This document shows positions 1 to 13,454 of a DNA stretch of 64,000 bases, piece after piece. The notes below the pieces were generated by a model. That model did no database searches and was not told where the DNA came from. It worked only from the letters and a program-made list of their open reading frames with translations. The position numbers were made by a program, and so were the translations under genes. How positions within the stretch are numbered: the stretch's first letter is position 1; each line of letters starts with the position of its first letter. Origin of the DNA: Dugong dugon (taxonomy: Eukaryota > Chordata > Mammalia > Sirenia > Dugongidae); assembly GCA_030035585.1 (NCBI GenBank), contig CM057469.1, forward strand, positions 56,809,501-56,873,500, given 5' to 3'.

Positions 1-238
1 CTGAATTGAAGATTTAAGAATTCAAAACTCACAATTCCCTAGTATAGCAATTATGAATCTCAGTTGAAAAATTCAAGTATGTAAAAAACTTTATTTTTCT
101 AAAGTGAACTTATTTTCTGCATCAATAAACTTAGACTTACTCTGAAATAAAATAATGAGACTTCTTACCGCAACATAACTCACGTCATGTGGTCCCAGGA
201 CTGTAGCATCTTGCTCTTTTCTCTAGCACTAATTGACT

Positions 239-383
239 GCTGTCTAGTCAATTTAGACTCATAGTGGCCCTACAGGACAGAGCAGAACTTCCCCATGGGG
301 TTTCCAAGGAGCAGCTGGTGGATTCGAACTGCCAACCTTTTGGTTAGCAGCCAAACACTTAACCACTGCGCCACCAGGGCTCC
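239..383 (-). mobile_element. AfroSINE, short form
   Basis: Reverse of the family head ends at CCACCAGGGCTCC (383). The left end is the tail with ACTCATAGTGGCCCTACAGG. Confidence 0.9.
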
Positions 384-1119
384 TCCCTAAAACTAACCAA
401 GAAAATAATGCACATTTGTGTCATTCCCCCAGCTCCCAAGCTTTCCAAGATTTGGCCTGGGACGAGAAGACACAGTCCCTGCTCTTCTCCTCAGAATGAA
501 AGGTTCTTGCTGCTACTCAAACTTTCCTCTCCTTTAGTTCCAAGAATTTTTATTTAATCTGGGGACAGAGGAGGCAGAATTTCTACTTTTTTCCTCCAGA
601 TCTATATTTTATATCCTGACTTAAGCATTTGAACTTCCAAAGCCAAAAATTTGATTTTGATGTTGCTGTTGTTCTCTATGAATAGTGTATCATCCCTCCC
701 TGAAGCAAAGAAGGCTGCAGGCCTGGTGCCCAAAAGTAAGAAATTTCAAAAGAAAGGTAATTTACTTACTTGAAAGTAACAAAAGTTGATTTTTAAAATA
801 TTAGCTTGAACCATACTGAAGCTAACATGAGTAAAAATATTAGCTTGCTATCATTTTTAATCATTTACCATTGGCCTATATGAAGGCAATTTCATGTGGC
901 TCAACTTAATATAAGTGTATAAATGTTATAAATCAGTTCATCTAGCCTTATGTATTTCTGTTTAACAAGGAAATCAAGGACCATTCTGAATCTATATTCC
1001 TCTGTAAAGGAGGAATATAATTCCCTTCTTAATGCCATCCTAAGATTTTCAGGTTATAAGCTCTCCATTATCAATGAACTTTTATAATGTAAAACCATTT
1101 GGACAGGTTGTGAATACCT
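384..1119. other. No gene recognised
   Basis: AT-rich unique-looking DNA; only short chance frames. Confidence 0.6.
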
Positions 1120-1390
1120 AGGAGGTTGTATAGTGCACTTTGCAGTGTAAGATTACATACACTGGAGCCATATGGCCTGGGTTCTAACATATGATCCAGT
1201 GCTTGCTTGTTGTATGACCTCTCTGGCCTCACATTTCTTTTTCTTATCTAGAAAGTGGAAATAATAATAGCAGCTATCTCATAGTTATCATGAGAATTAA
1301 ATTAGTTAATATTTGTAAGGCTCATAAAACAGCATTTGGCACATTCTGTGTTAATTTACTATTAATTATTATTATTATTAGATAAAGCAT
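1120..1390 (+). repeat. MIR SINE, old
   Basis: TGGAGCCATATGGCCTGGG, then CTCATAGTTATCATGAGAATTAAAT and CATTTGGCACATTC; the typical MIR order, diverged. An ATT run ends it. Confidence 0.75.
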
Positions 1391-1531
1391 GCCTACCTAG
1401 ACACATGACATAGCAGTCTAAAAATAAATCAACTTCCTCTAAAAAGAAGACATCCATTTTCTTGGAAACAGAGTGCAATTTGACATAGAATAGCTTCCAC
1501 AAGTATTGAGCACACCTAGGGAGGAGACTGG

Positions 1532-1693
1532 AGCCCTTGTGGTACAGTGGTTAAGTGTTCAGCTGCTAACCAAAAGGTTGGCAGTTCAAATCCACCAGCC
1601 GCTTCTTGGAAATCCTATGGGGCAGTTCTACTCTGTCCTGTTGGGTCACTATGAGTCGGAATCAACTTGACGGCAATGGGTTTGGGTTTTGGT
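1532..1693 (+). mobile_element. AfroSINE, short form
   Basis: tRNA-like head (GTGGTACAGTGGTTAAGTG...GGCAGTTCAAATCC, corresponding to the A and B boxes), then CCTATGGGGCAGTTCTACTC and the tail GAATCAACTTGACGGC. Flanked by GGGAGRAGACTGG at 1519-1531 and 1694-1706. Confidence 0.93.
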
Positions 1694-2275
1694 AGGGAGA
1701 AGACTGGCCATATTCTGCACAGCTGACATTGCAGGGTGTGACATGACATTAGTAATTCCCAATACTAGCTTCCTGTTCTCACACAGAAAACCAGGATAAC
1801 TTTCAATACGATGTATATTAAATGTGTTCTTCTAACTCAGAAAAACTTTGTCAACATGTCTAAAACTTAAGATCAAGATCAACTACAACTCAGATTGACA
1901 TAAAATTATCCTGATAAATATTTAATTCCTCATTAGAAAGTAAGAACTGGGGGGAGTATCACATTACTCACTCAAACATTTTCACCTAAATGAACTGAGC
2001 ATTTCAGGTGAAATGTCATGGTGTCTAACTTATTTGACTAATTTCTTCATCTCTCCACATGAATAGCTCTTGCTTTTTTTTTTTTTAGGTCTATACCTGT
2101 GGTTAGTAGGCTACAGGATCTGATATTTAATTTAATCATTTAGTTCTGAAAGAACAATGTTAATATCACTTTACCAACTTGTTTGTCAGATTTTTCGGAG
2201 CAGGAAACATGATTTACTCTTTTAAAATATGTATTCCCCATAATCACTAACTCATAGAAATCACTCAACACTAAT

Positions 2276-2525
2276 TTATTGTAAAATGTCCAGAAAAGGC
2301 AAAACTTTAGGGACAGAAAGTAGACTAGTGGTTGCCTGGGGTTGGGAAGTGACTGTAAATTGGCAGGTTGAATCCTTTGAGGGGGACGGATGTGCTCTAA
2401 AAATGAGATTGTGCTGACAATCGTACAACTCTATAAACGTACTAAAAATCATTCAATTGTACAGTCAAAATGGGTGAATTTTATGATATGTAAATGATTC
2501 CTCAGTAAGTCTGTTTAAAATAACA
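2276..2525 (+). repeat. Old L1 3' end (L1M type)
   Basis: GGGACAGAAAGTAGACTAGTGG and TGGGTGAATTTTATGATATG are hallmarks of mammalian L1M 3' UTRs. Confidence 0.65.
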
Positions 2526-3454
2526 ATAATTTGTTGATCATTTAATAAAAATATATCTCTGTACTATTTGTATTTTCATAGGTAGCAACTTGAAGCTGCA
2601 GACGTACCAGAGGGATGGGGAAGTTCAGTGTTATAAAAGGAGCTGTTGCATAGCACAGTTAATTAACATCTTTAACATCCATCCCATTTTCTTTCTATTA
2701 GCAAAGGTATCTCTGACCATCCTCGACTTGATTATGTTTTACAATCTTCATCTAAGGAAAAGCTAGTTGATCCCACAAGACTGATTAGCTAATATTCAGA
2801 CAGCATCCACTATATTTTACATTCAGGATACTGCTATTTGAGAAGCAATTATTTACTGTGACAAATCTTAAATGGGAAATGAAGCAAAATTTAACTAGAA
2901 AAACATTTTCAGGGCCAGAGTCATATGTGCATTGCAAGAGGGAAACACAAACTTCCCTTTAGAGCGGTTTTAATTACTCAAGAGTTGCTGACGTAACAAT
3001 ATAATCCAACACAAATGCTTCCTGATTCCTCTTGCCAGTGCTTGTGCATATTACGGCAGTACACTATACTGTTTGGAGAAGAATCCTTTCTTTCACTTTC
3101 CAGACTTTGTGAATTCTATACTCAAAGCATTCGGACTCCCCACGAGAACTGAGTCACTGAAGGGAAGCCTACGTTAACTGAGGCAGTTTCCTACGTGTCT
3201 CGGAAAGCTTTTTTAGACCCCTTCTTGGAACAAATCTTTAAGGGCCAAATCAGCACAATATAAAAACTCCGGCTCGTGGACTACTGGTCACTCATATGTG
3301 AAGTCCTTACTATTCCCTAAGCAAGGCACCGAGTCCCACATTATCTTTTCAATATTATCTTATTTAATTATTCCTTAATTGCTTTCTCTAGCCCACTGTT
3401 ATTAGCCATACCAATACTCACTCACTCTGTGCTTATTTCTACCAAGGAGTCTTG

Positions 3455-3545
3455 GCTATTCTTAAGGGCAGAGACCATGTCTTTATTCACCTTCAAATGT
3501 CTAGTACATGAAACTGCTAAATCCTGAGCATTTTTCTAAAGCCAT
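3455..3545 (+). repeat. L2 3'-end fragment
   Basis: GGGCAGAGACCATGTCTTTATTCACC resembles the L2 3' end; short and diverged. Confidence 0.45.
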
Positions 3546-4099
3546 CTCAACGCTACTCCTTCCATAATGTATTTCTGCTATCACAAGATAGATACAATCT
3601 TACTCCTTTATATACTCTACAGATTGTATTAATTTTACTACATTTAACGTTCCCTTTTACTATAAAATTACTTGATTTTCTTTCTTATTCTTCATTATAC
3701 TATAAGCTTGTGAAAATAAGCGGTAAATGATACTCATTTTGTGTTCCACATTTCTACCCCCAATATCTAATCTCACCCAGTATCATTCTCTGAATTAAAA
3801 AGTTCTCAATAATATCAGTTGAATCGAATAGTAATAGTTATGTCATCCTTACCTATAATTAGAATATCCAAATATAATATCAATTCAAATGGTAAGAACA
3901 ACGAACAAGCATGCCTTATCCGGTTTGGTTGTCTAATGAGCAAGAAATACTTGCACTCAATGAAAATAACTTTTCTGTGAAAACTTTGAAGGGCATACAT
4001 CCCTTTGCCAATGCCCCTTTGCCAACATAGGTACAAGCCTCCTCATCTCTCATGTTTTCTAAGTTTCCTTCAGCACACGGGGTGATTTTTATACCACTC

Positions 4100-4304
4100 T
4101 ACATTCTGATATACAAAGCAGTGTGGTACAGTGGAGTGTGTACTTTGCAGTCACTTAGGCCCAGTTCCAAATTACTTAATCAGCTGGAGGGCCTCAAGTT
4201 CACTGCTTACTGTATCTGAGTTTCAGCTTCTTCTCTCACATGGTTATTGGGAGGATTACATGGGAAAACGTATTTAAGGCACTCTTCTAAATGCCTGGGA
4301 CATT
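4100..4304 (+). repeat. MIR SINE
   Basis: AGTGTGGTACAGTGGAGTG, TCTGAGTTTCAGCTTCTTC, GGGAGGATTACATG and AATGCCTGGGACA follow the MIR order; the SINE with inverted 5' part is inserted at its end. Confidence 0.7.
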
Positions 4305-4438
4305 GCTGTTGTTGTTGTGTGCCACTGAGTCAATTCCAAATCACAGCAACCCTATATGACAAGGTAGAACTGCCCCACATGGTTTCCTCAGCTCTGTGGG
4401 AGAAAAGACCTGGGGATCTGCTCCCATAAAGATTACAG
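4305..4438 (-). mobile_element. AfroSINE with inverted 5' part
   Basis: 4305-4388 is the SINE 3' half in antisense; from 4389 to 4438 the next segment is in the opposite orientation. Flanked by CCTGGGAYATT at 4294-4304 and 4439-4449. Inserted in a MIR. Confidence 0.82.
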
Positions 4439-4451
4439 CCTGGGATATTAA

Positions 4452-4611
4452 AAAACCAAACCCCTTGTGATTGAGTCAATTCCGACTCACAGAGACCCTA
4501 TAGGACAGGGTAGAACTGCCCCATAGGGTTTCCAAGGAGTGGATGGTGGATTCAAACCTCCGACCTTTTGGTTAGCAGCCAAATGCTTAACCACTGTGCC
4601 ACCAGGGCCCC
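4452..4611 (-). mobile_element. AfroSINE, short form
   Basis: Tail ATTGAGTCAATTCCGACTC at the left, GTTAGCAGCC and CCACTGTGCCACCAGGG at the right; directly follows the previous SINE. Confidence 0.9.
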
Positions 4612-4639
4612 AAAAAATGTAATTCCAACTCAAATTAAA

Positions 4640-4870
4640 CAAATATTTATCAAAGGCCTGTTGAGGCACATGCAATAATTTGTTCTGAGGACTCAGTGAT
4701 AAGCAAGAGAGACACAGGTCCTAGTCTCAAAGAGCTTAGAGTCTAGTGAAGGACATGAACAATTGAACATGCAAACCAAGTGCCTTATGATGAACACAGC
4801 AATGCAAAAGTAAGTACCAAGGGCTCTTAGGGCACAAATAAGGTGATCTGAAGAGATTTTTCACTCTTCC
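4640..4870 (-). repeat. L2 fragment
   Basis: GAGGACTCAGTGATAAGCAAGAG...CAAAGAGCTTAGAGTCTAGTG is a common L2 reverse-strand segment, also recognisable near 53215 and 55970. Confidence 0.6.
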
Positions 4871-5673
4871 AATATCTTCAAATTTTAGTGAAAACTTAGT
4901 ACCTGAAAATTATGGTTATTATTAACAATAAAATCTATTTAATGTACAGTGCTAGGGGCACAATGCAAGGTATTATATGACCACATTACAGAATTATCAT
5001 GCCTTCTAGGACATGGTGCATCCTAGAATTCACAAGTAGGGCATCATGGAGAAACATGAATAAAATCGACACACAAATATCTGTCCTTCAGATATACAGA
5101 AGAACCTCAAGATTTAAAAAAAAAAAAAAAATTAATCCACATGTCTTATATTTGCATATTTTCCTATTTTTGGTAATAATTTAAAACTCATTGTGAAGAG
5201 ACAGGGACTGATTAGTGGTTGCTGCAAAACAGATGCCCTTCTAAATCCTGTTTTCTTTATTTTCTAAAATAGCATGCTAGTTTTAGAAGGCAAAATAATA
5301 AAAGACATACAGAGTTGTGAATGGAAAAGTTTCAAAGCTCACAAGGCCAATCTCTCATTATAAGTGGCCCCTGGGGAGCAATGAGAAACTGACACGCCAC
5401 TTGTCAAACAGGAACTTGTGTGCTATTTTACACACTGTTTTGCTTACAGCAACCTTAGCAAACCCAGTATGTCATGGGGGTGGAGGTGAAGGCAACACGA
5501 GCTTAGGTAAATGAAGGATAAGGGCCTCACTGTTTAACCTGAATGACAGCAGTGACAAAGGGCCTTGAGTTCACTCCTGGGGCAGCGCCCTTCTGTCTCT
5601 GCATAGGGTTGACAGAGTGCTGCAAGATGGAGGGCACACCATGTCTACAACCTCTTTCCCAAACTGGCATCTA

Positions 5674-5852
5674 CTGTTATTGTTGTTGTGTGCCGTCGAG
5701 TCCATTCTAACTCATAGCAACACTATATGACAGAGTACAACTGCCCCATAGGGTTTCCTAGGCTGTAATCTTTACAGGAGCACATTGCCAGGTCATTTGT
5801 CCCACAGAGCCACTGGTGGATTTGAACTGCCGACCTTGTGGTTAGCAGCCAG
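5674..5852 (-). mobile_element. AfroSINE, long form, 5'-truncated
   Basis: Carries GGCTGTAATCTTTACAGG, the middle block of the long form, and ends at GTTAGCAGCCAG without the head. Flanked by GGCATCTA at 5666-5673 and 5853-5860. Confidence 0.9.
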
Positions 5853-6534
5853 GGCATCTATTATACTCCCCTCAATTCTGCTTTGCTCCTCTTTGCTTAA
5901 ACTCTCAATGTTTTGGGCAAGTGCATCCTGAAAAAAGACTTTTTTTCCTGTAGATTTTATTCCATTTCTAGTCAGCCCTAGTTGATTTCTAATACTGCCT
6001 TTTCTTATGCTGTCTTTGCTTGACTATGTCTTCCAGATGGCTGCAAATATACACAACTCACCTGGTAGCTCGCATTCGTTCCCATTTTTCTCTCCTGGAT
6101 TCTTTGTATGAGTGAATATACTCTCCAACTGAGAGATGGGACCATGAGGAGTAAATGAAGTCTTCTAGGTCGCCAACTAGAAAAAATAATAAAATAAAAT
6201 AAAACTGATTAATTTATTTAAACACCACAAAGAAAAATGTCTTAGTCCATTTTCCTCAGTTTATTCACCCCTATAAGATCCACATATATCGTTATAAATT
6301 ACCTGTGAAGTATCAACATAGGACCAGCTATAATCAGGTTTATAATGACTTCATATAACAAAATACTAGACGTTACAAGATAAATATCCTTGTAATTAGT
6401 ACTTCAGTTCTTGCTCAGCCCTGAAGGATAAAACTGAAGAACTCCCACTAAATGCACTGGGGTCTGCTCAGAGATAAATAGCTGTCAAAACTCCACTAGG
6501 CTGAAGAAGCCCTAAAGTCTATCTAATTAAAAGT

Positions 6535-6715
6535 GATGTGATATTGAGGAAGTTATTTAACTTCTCTGAGTCTCAATTTCCTCCTCTGAAAAGTGAAGAT
6601 AATAACACCTACCCTTTCAAGTTTATCGAAAGGATTAGGTAATTTTCCTAGTTTGCTGTGCCCATTGCAGACTTTATATAAATGTAGTTATTATTACTAC
6701 TACTACTACTCTGAT
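6535..6715 (+). repeat. MIR SINE
   Basis: AACTTCTCTGAGTCTCAATTTCCTC followed by AATAACACCTACC and a TAC/ATT microsatellite-like end. Confidence 0.7.
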
Positions 6716-8385
6716 TAATAAACACTTCATAATAACCTTGAGACATCTATAAACACAAAATGCAGTGGAACTCCTCAAACATTGCCCAGAATGAACCAGA
6801 CTGCTTAGAAGACATGTGCAATGTAAGAGAAAAGCCCTGAACTAATAGACCTGGTCACTAGGCAGGGCTCTACACGCTTTGCTGTGAGACCTGGGCCATT
6901 CACTACCCTTTTCTCTTTCAATTTTGTCGTTGGAAAATGGAGTCGACCTAAATTATTTGTTATGGCCCTGAGAGCTCAGAGACTATCATTTTTATGAATC
7001 ATCTGGATTAAGTAAATCTTAGCTATAATATCTGAGAGACCTAATATCTTGGGTCTGACCGTATGCTTCACTTTGTGAGGAAACACAATACTGGAACTTT
7101 TTTGATGGGGAAAGGAGGAGGAGTGGTGTTATTGCATATACTTCCTTAGAGAACTGACAATTAGAACAGTTCAACTACTAAACTACACCAAATCACATTC
7201 TCCTAGGCAACTCTAGTAAACCCCAAATTCATTTATTTCAGTTGAAAGGAACAGGCTACTGCACAGATTGATAGTCTATCTCTTAGGAGCTCAGAGCACT
7301 TGATAGACACTATCACATTAAGACTGTTAGTTGCTGGAGAGTAGCTAGTATGAAAAATCATTCTACTTGTAAGGAATTGGAAACACTGGAAGTCAAGTGA
7401 CTTCCCCTTGATCAAGCACTAAGTGAGTCAAGGCGAATGTAACTCTCCAAATCCTGTTTACCCATCAGACTTCCCAGTAAGGTCATCTGCTACTGCCCAG
7501 ACAACTCTGATCTCATACCTGGAGGCTACTGCTGTGCTTCTCCCTCTGAGACCTCAGCCCTGACTCTTCTGCCCACAAAACCTCACCATTCTCTCTATGT
7601 GGAATTCTGTGCTGCCCTTCACTCCAGCCGAGACCATCACTATCAGTTCCACTATTATCTTCTCTCCACGCCAAGAAGCTTCATGGTCAAATGCCCTCCT
7701 GCCCTTTTTCCCTAATCAAAATGTTCTGATGATTATTTAAATACCTTTCCTCTAAACTCTGTTACATCGAACAGAATTTTGCCCAGCCCAAATTAAAATG
7801 TCTTCTAACGCCTATCCCCTGACCTTTTTGTCCACTTCCAACAGGATTCAGCTAAATAGTTTGTGGGGGCCAGTGCAAAATGAAAATGCAGGCCCCTTTG
7901 TTAAAAAACTATTAAGAATTTTAAGATGGTGACAGCAGGAAGTTAAACCAAGCTGGGGACCCTTCTAAGCATGGGTCCCTGTGCAACTGTACAGGTCACA
8001 AGCACATGAAGCTGGACCTGCCTTCCAATGTCTCTTCCTCTTTCATTCTAAACACCTCTAAAGATGTACACTCCGGTGTCTTCATCAACCCTGAAACATT
8101 TTCCCTCCCCATAGCAACCGCCAGTGCATTTTTTTGCTCAGAGCTTGGCTCCGCAGGTTTGTCTTGTGCTCCATTGACAATTGTTAGTCTTTCACCTAAT
8201 CTCCTCGGAGACCAAGCTATCAGCTCCCTAATTCACTAGACTAATTGCGCCATGTGTTACCTGGGAAGTCTTCTGATCCTCACATTCCCATTTCAAGAAT
8301 GGCCTCGGTAATCCTGGTTTCATTTTTGTAGACTAATCCATCTGTAATTGGCCAGGGGAATCCCACATGTGTGGACAGTGTGAAC

Positions 8386-8462
8386 ATACTGTCGAGCCGA
8401 TTCCAACTCATAGCAACCCTATAGGACAGAGTAGAACGGCCCCATAGGGTTTCCAAGACCAC
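8386..8462 (-). mobile_element. AfroSINE fragment
   Basis: Only the 3' part (GTCGAGCCGATTCCAACTC to GGGTTTCCAAG) is present. Confidence 0.82.
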
Positions 8463-9642
8463 CTAGGAACAGACCTGGACCCTGGAGAAAGTATGCTCAG
8501 CTGAGTAATTGTTTTTTGTTTTTGTTTTCCTTCCAGAAAGGCAGAGAAACATTTAATTTCTCATTATCTAGAACCAATAAAATATCTCTAGACTGAGAAC
8601 AGCTCTGCCAATTAGCAGAGGCTGCAGCCTGAATCAACAAACTGCAGCCTAAAAATAAAGCCACATGGTCCCTTTGGAACACTGCTTGACTTAAAACAGA
8701 CCTAAGTGGAATATTCCTTAATTACTGCGGTTTCATAATACTTTTTTTGACCCCCTTTTTTCCAGGCATGTTCGATTCTCCAGTGTGTTTCTAGGCATTG
8801 CCTTTAGCAATTTAAATCTGTTTCCTATCTGCAGATAGTATCATTCATCCTACCAAACAACCCTGTACCTTGTCACAAAGTAAAAATAAAGTTTTCAGAA
8901 ACACGTTATCAAGCATATTACTGTTCATACTGTTAGACGTATAACTAGTGTTTCAAGTTGCTAGAGTTGCTTAGAAAAGTTTGGTGTTTACATTTGCCAT
9001 CAAATTCTAAAAAACTTTATGTTATGCTCTTGAAGCATTGGGCACAAACTGAATTTCAACAGATTTAAATCATAGTTAGAAATGCGTGAGAGAGCTCACT
9101 AAAGAGGATGCTTACAGAAGTCCTTTGTAAAACATACCATTATTTTCAAAATGAATCATCATCCTGTAGTTAATATTTTTCTGATAGTTGGCAGCATATA
9201 TTGAGTTTCCTTAAAGAATCATATCCAGACTGCATCATCTGAGACAGATAAATTAGATTTAAAAGCATAACATTGCACTCATTCAGCTCAATAGAGGTCA
9301 TGTCAATAACGCTCAGGTGGAGAAACCAAGGTCTCAGTATGAAACTAATTGCAATGAATATAATACAGCAAGAACGGGGTAAAATTAATGTAGCCATGGC
9401 ATCTGTATCACGTTTTTCTGGTTAAAAAAGAAAGGAGGGAGGTATATATATAGACACATGTGCCTAAAAACTCTCTGCTATTTCAAAAAATGAAATGAGA
9501 ATGTAAGATATACATCATTCTTCCTGTTTTCAACCTGGAGGAAACCAGAAAAAGAATGAAAGACCTTGCAGTTATGATAAAAAGAACATGAAACTTGGGG
9601 GCTAGAAGACCTGGGTTTTAGCCTTAACTATATCACAACTAA

Positions 9643-9850
9643 GAAGCCCTGGTGGTGCAGTGGTTAAAGTGCTCGGCTGCTAACCAAAAGGCCAGAAGTT
9701 CAAATCCAGCAGTCACTCCACGGCAGAAAGATGTGGCAGTTTGCTTCTGTAAAGATTAACAGCCTTGGAAACCCTATGGGGCCATTCTACTCTGTCTTGT
9801 AGGGTCGCTATAAGTTGGAATCGACTCGATGGCCACGGGTTTTTGGTTTG
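9643..9850 (+). mobile_element. AfroSINE, long form
   Basis: Head AGCCCTGGTGGTGCAGTGG, middle block AGAAAGATGTGGCAGTTTGC, tail GGAATCGACTCGATGGCC. Confidence 0.92.
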
Positions 9851-9935
9851 ACATAATAAATGTGATTTGGGGCAATACATAAGATTTCGGTTTCTCGGTC
9901 AACAAAGTTTCTTAAAACTCTAAATTTCTGTGATA

Positions 9936-10143
9936 AAACCCAAAATCAAACCCATTGCCATCAAGTCAGTCTGAGTCACAGAGACCCCATGTGTTACAGA
10001 TTAGAACTGCTCCATATGGTTTTCTTGGCTATAATCTTTATGAAAGCAGATCGTCAGAACTTTCTTCTCAGGCAACACGGGCTGGGTTCAAACCACCAGC
10101 CTTCAGGTTAGTAGTCAAGCACGAACTGTTTGTACCACCCAAG
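9936..10143 (-). mobile_element. AfroSINE, divergent long form
   Basis: Tail CCATTGCCATCAAGTCAG; middle GGCTATAATCTTTATGAAAG; diverged head near 10120. Resembles the copies at 12140 and 54797 more than the common form. Confidence 0.78.
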
Positions 10144-11397
10144 GTTCACAGTAATCTTTGATATAAGCTCAACTTCCTCCATAGACTATCGAGATTTAAA
10201 TATATCTCCTTTTTTTAATATCTCCTTTATTTTGAAAGACTTTTTCACAACGCTGTTCGGCAAGGGTACAAACAAAGCAACGAATTGATATAAATTCCAT
10301 ATTTCTTTTTATCCTCTGTCTATTCCCTTGGGAAAGCAATAAAGTTGGAAAAACCCACAGGCACACACACAGAGACACATACACTTGAAAAAAAATAACC
10401 AAAATGCTATTTTTTTCTAAATTACTGTTTGGAAGTTTTCAATGAAGTTTAGCAAGTTTTATGTTTTATTAAATACTATTTTTTGCAGTATTTGAAAATG
10501 TATTTGGAAAAAAATAGATGTTTGTGATTATTAACCAGAAATTTTTCTTTTTCGAGCAAAAGTCATACTTATTGTGTCACAGTCTCCCTAGTTCCACTTT
10601 CCATTCTACCCCTTTGCTCAGCTTCGTCTATAAAATCACTCAGATAAACTGTATTGGCCTGATTCCTACATTCAAAATACCTTACGTCACTCTAGGGCCC
10701 AGGTTATACCTTTTAAGATAGCAATTTTGATTCATTTTTCTTTTGATATAATTTTCTTTAGAACAAATAACCTTTCCTTCATATAAAAAATGTTTTAAAA
10801 ATACATTTTATTTATCTGAAAAGAGCATTTATCTGATGAACTTGTTTTAAGGTTGTTAAAGCAACTCCCCAGTTATTCAAAGTTGAGGGAAAAAAACATG
10901 AATTTTTTTATATTCTGAAAAGCACAGTAGACTCCTGAAGCTTCTAATATTTCTTTCTTTCTTTCTTTTTTAATTCTTTGCCTTTCTTAAAAATTAAACT
11001 TGTTTTATCTAGTCATTTTTGCATTATGTCCTTCCACAGGTTTTAGGATATAGTTTCCTTATGCTATTTTCAGATCCTGAAGACAAACCTTTGCTTTGTG
11101 TTTATTCTAGTTCCTTATTTAACAGATGTACAAGGACTTCATTGTTTAAATTTGCATCCTTCACAAAAATACATATTTGTGTATATTATACTTACAAAGC
11201 TTAACATTTCCAGATATATGTCATTAACTAGTACACTAACTGTAGGTTACAAAAAGTTTACAGCAGAGAGACAGGACTATGTCTATGGAAGGTTTTAGAC
11301 ACAGGAAAAATTATACAATATAATCTTCCTTCCCAAACTCTACCCTACAATGTTTTTATGTAAGTGGAAATTGGTGAAAAGAATATTAAAGACAGTT

Positions 11398-11560
11398 AAG
11401 AGCTATAGCTGCTAACCAAAAATTCGGCAGATCAAATTCACCAGGTGCTCTCTGGAAACTGTATGGGGCAGTTCTACTCTGTCCTACAGGGTTGCTATGA
11501 GTTGGAGTTGACTCGACGGCAACGGGTTTGGGTTTTTTGTTTTTTGTTTGTTTGTTTTTT
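11398..11560 (+). mobile_element. AfroSINE, short form, diverged head
   Basis: GCTGCTAACCAAAAATTCGG through GAGTTGACTCGACGGCAACG, then a GTTTTTTGTTT tail. Confidence 0.85.
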
Positions 11561-12139
11561 TTGGCTTTTGGATGAACTATGTTAGAAAGGAAATACATTT
11601 ATTCATTCTTCAAATATATAGAGAGCATCTGCTACACCAATTGTGTTGCTGTGTACACATATGCAGTTGAAGCATACGTGAGAAAAGCAGGAGATCCCTT
11701 TGGTCATGGAAGGAGGAGGCGTGCAGGCTAATCCTTTTAGGTACCACTTGCCAGCTGATGGAGGTACCTAGTTCTTCTTAAATCACCTTCATCTCTGAAC
11801 CACTACCCAGCCATCTGCTTCCCTCAGTTGCTGGATGCGACAAAGGCCTCTATGAATGGGTGGGATCTGGGGTATTCATCACCATTCACTACTACTCTGG
11901 GGGACAGCTGTGTTTCGAGGTTAAGTCAAGTATTTAAAACAGTGATCATCTGCAGAGGAGCCATTTTAATCCCTGTGATGAAAAAAAAAAAAAAAAAAAA
12001 CAGGAAATGTAACACAGATGTGTTTGCTCTGCCCTACTATAGCAAAAAATTCATATGCCTTACACATGGCAGAAAGGGACTGCCCACCTACCCATTTTGT
12101 TACTCACCACTCCAGTCTTATATGAAGAATAACAAACAA

Positions 12140-12352
12140 AAAAATCTAAACCAGTTGCCATCGAGTCGATTTCAACTCCTGGTGACCCCATGTGTTGCAG
12201 AGTAGAACTGCACTCCGTAGGGTTTTCATGGCTATGACTTTCCGAAGCAAATTGCCAGGGCTTTTTTCCAAGGTGCATCTGGGTGGACTTGAACTCCAAC
12301 CTTTCAGTTAGTATCCAAGAGATTAAACATTTGCCCCACCCAGGGAGCTTAT
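12140..12352 (-). mobile_element. AfroSINE, divergent long form
   Basis: Tail CAGTTGCCATCGAGTCG, middle GGCTATGACTTTCCGAAGC, head remnant CCACCCAGGGAGC. Confidence 0.8.
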
Positions 12353-13454
12353 AAAAAGAATAAGGGCAGTAAATTGATTATGTGTTGGGAATCCAGATAG
12401 GGCTCAACTTGGCAACCACGTATCACCGCACCCTGAATGTTTAAGGCATTCCTCACTTAAAGAAGCAAATGATAGCACTTTCTATCTGTGATAACAAGGA
12501 AATGATGACATCCCAATTTTGTTGCATTTCATTGAATTTGATTTTATTGAAAACTAGATCTTTATTATATTATTTCATATAAAATAAAATATGAAGTATG
12601 GCAGACAAGACAGGCATCTTGAAAGATCTTATTACTATCAGGCACCTAGAAATGCTTGAAAAAAATCTAACAAATAGCCCCCTTATAGTTGAGCTTGAAA
12701 ACAGGAAGGGAAATCCTAACGATCAAAAGCAGATGGAGTCCAAAACCAGAGTGTCAAACCAGCATTTAGTGTATAGCTGTGTTTAGGATTTATTAATGTC
12801 CGTTAACTAAAGGTCTGGTTTTTAAGAGCCTGCTTAGAGCTAGTAAATAAGATCTGAGGATGTATTAGGTGGGGAATTGATGCAGGGACCCTCAAAGTGC
12901 TACACCTTTAGTGAAAGGTTTGACAACAAAAACCACTTCCAAAAAGACTGATGACAAGGAAGCATGTCTAATTTAGCACAATAACAGGTCTGTGCTCTCC
13001 TGAGCTTATAATTTAAATGCACCCTACTTATGTGGTCCAGAAATCCCCAAGCCGGGAAAATAACAAAGCAGCCCTCGGCTGGAAGTACTTGTGTTGCCTG
13101 ACAGAGCCAATGCAAATCTTCTTTGGAGGGCTGCCCCCTCAGAGAAGTCCACAGATTAAACAATGCAAATGTAAGAGAAAGCTAATAGACATATTTAGTT
13201 TAAACAAAACTGTGGGCTGTCGGGTATTTTCCCCCCTCAGGAAAAGAACATGGTGTTCCTAGCTATGTTAATGTTGCCTTAAATACTTGGGGGTGGAGGG
13301 ATGAGAATCTAACTGACCCCATGGAATCCAGTAGGGAAGGACAGGATGTGTCCACTAAGTGCTCAGGGGAAAGAAAGAACCAAGTAGCGGTGCTGTTTCT
13401 TTTAATTACAAGTTGGGGATCAGGAGAACACTAGTGACTTTCTAGGAAGGCCAA

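Larger units (their letters stand above)
4871..8385. other. No gene recognised; AT-rich with an AfroSINE and a MIR
   Basis: Apart from the SINE at 5674 and the MIR at 6535, nothing coding. The stretch 7850-8000 (GGGGGCCAGTGCAAAATG...CCTGTGCAACTGTACAGG) looks like an old interspersed repeat I could not name. Confidence 0.55.

Noticed and set aside
11828..12205. 125-codon open stretch with a poly-Lys run
   Set aside because: The Lys run is a poly-A tract and the end lies in an antisense AfroSINE.
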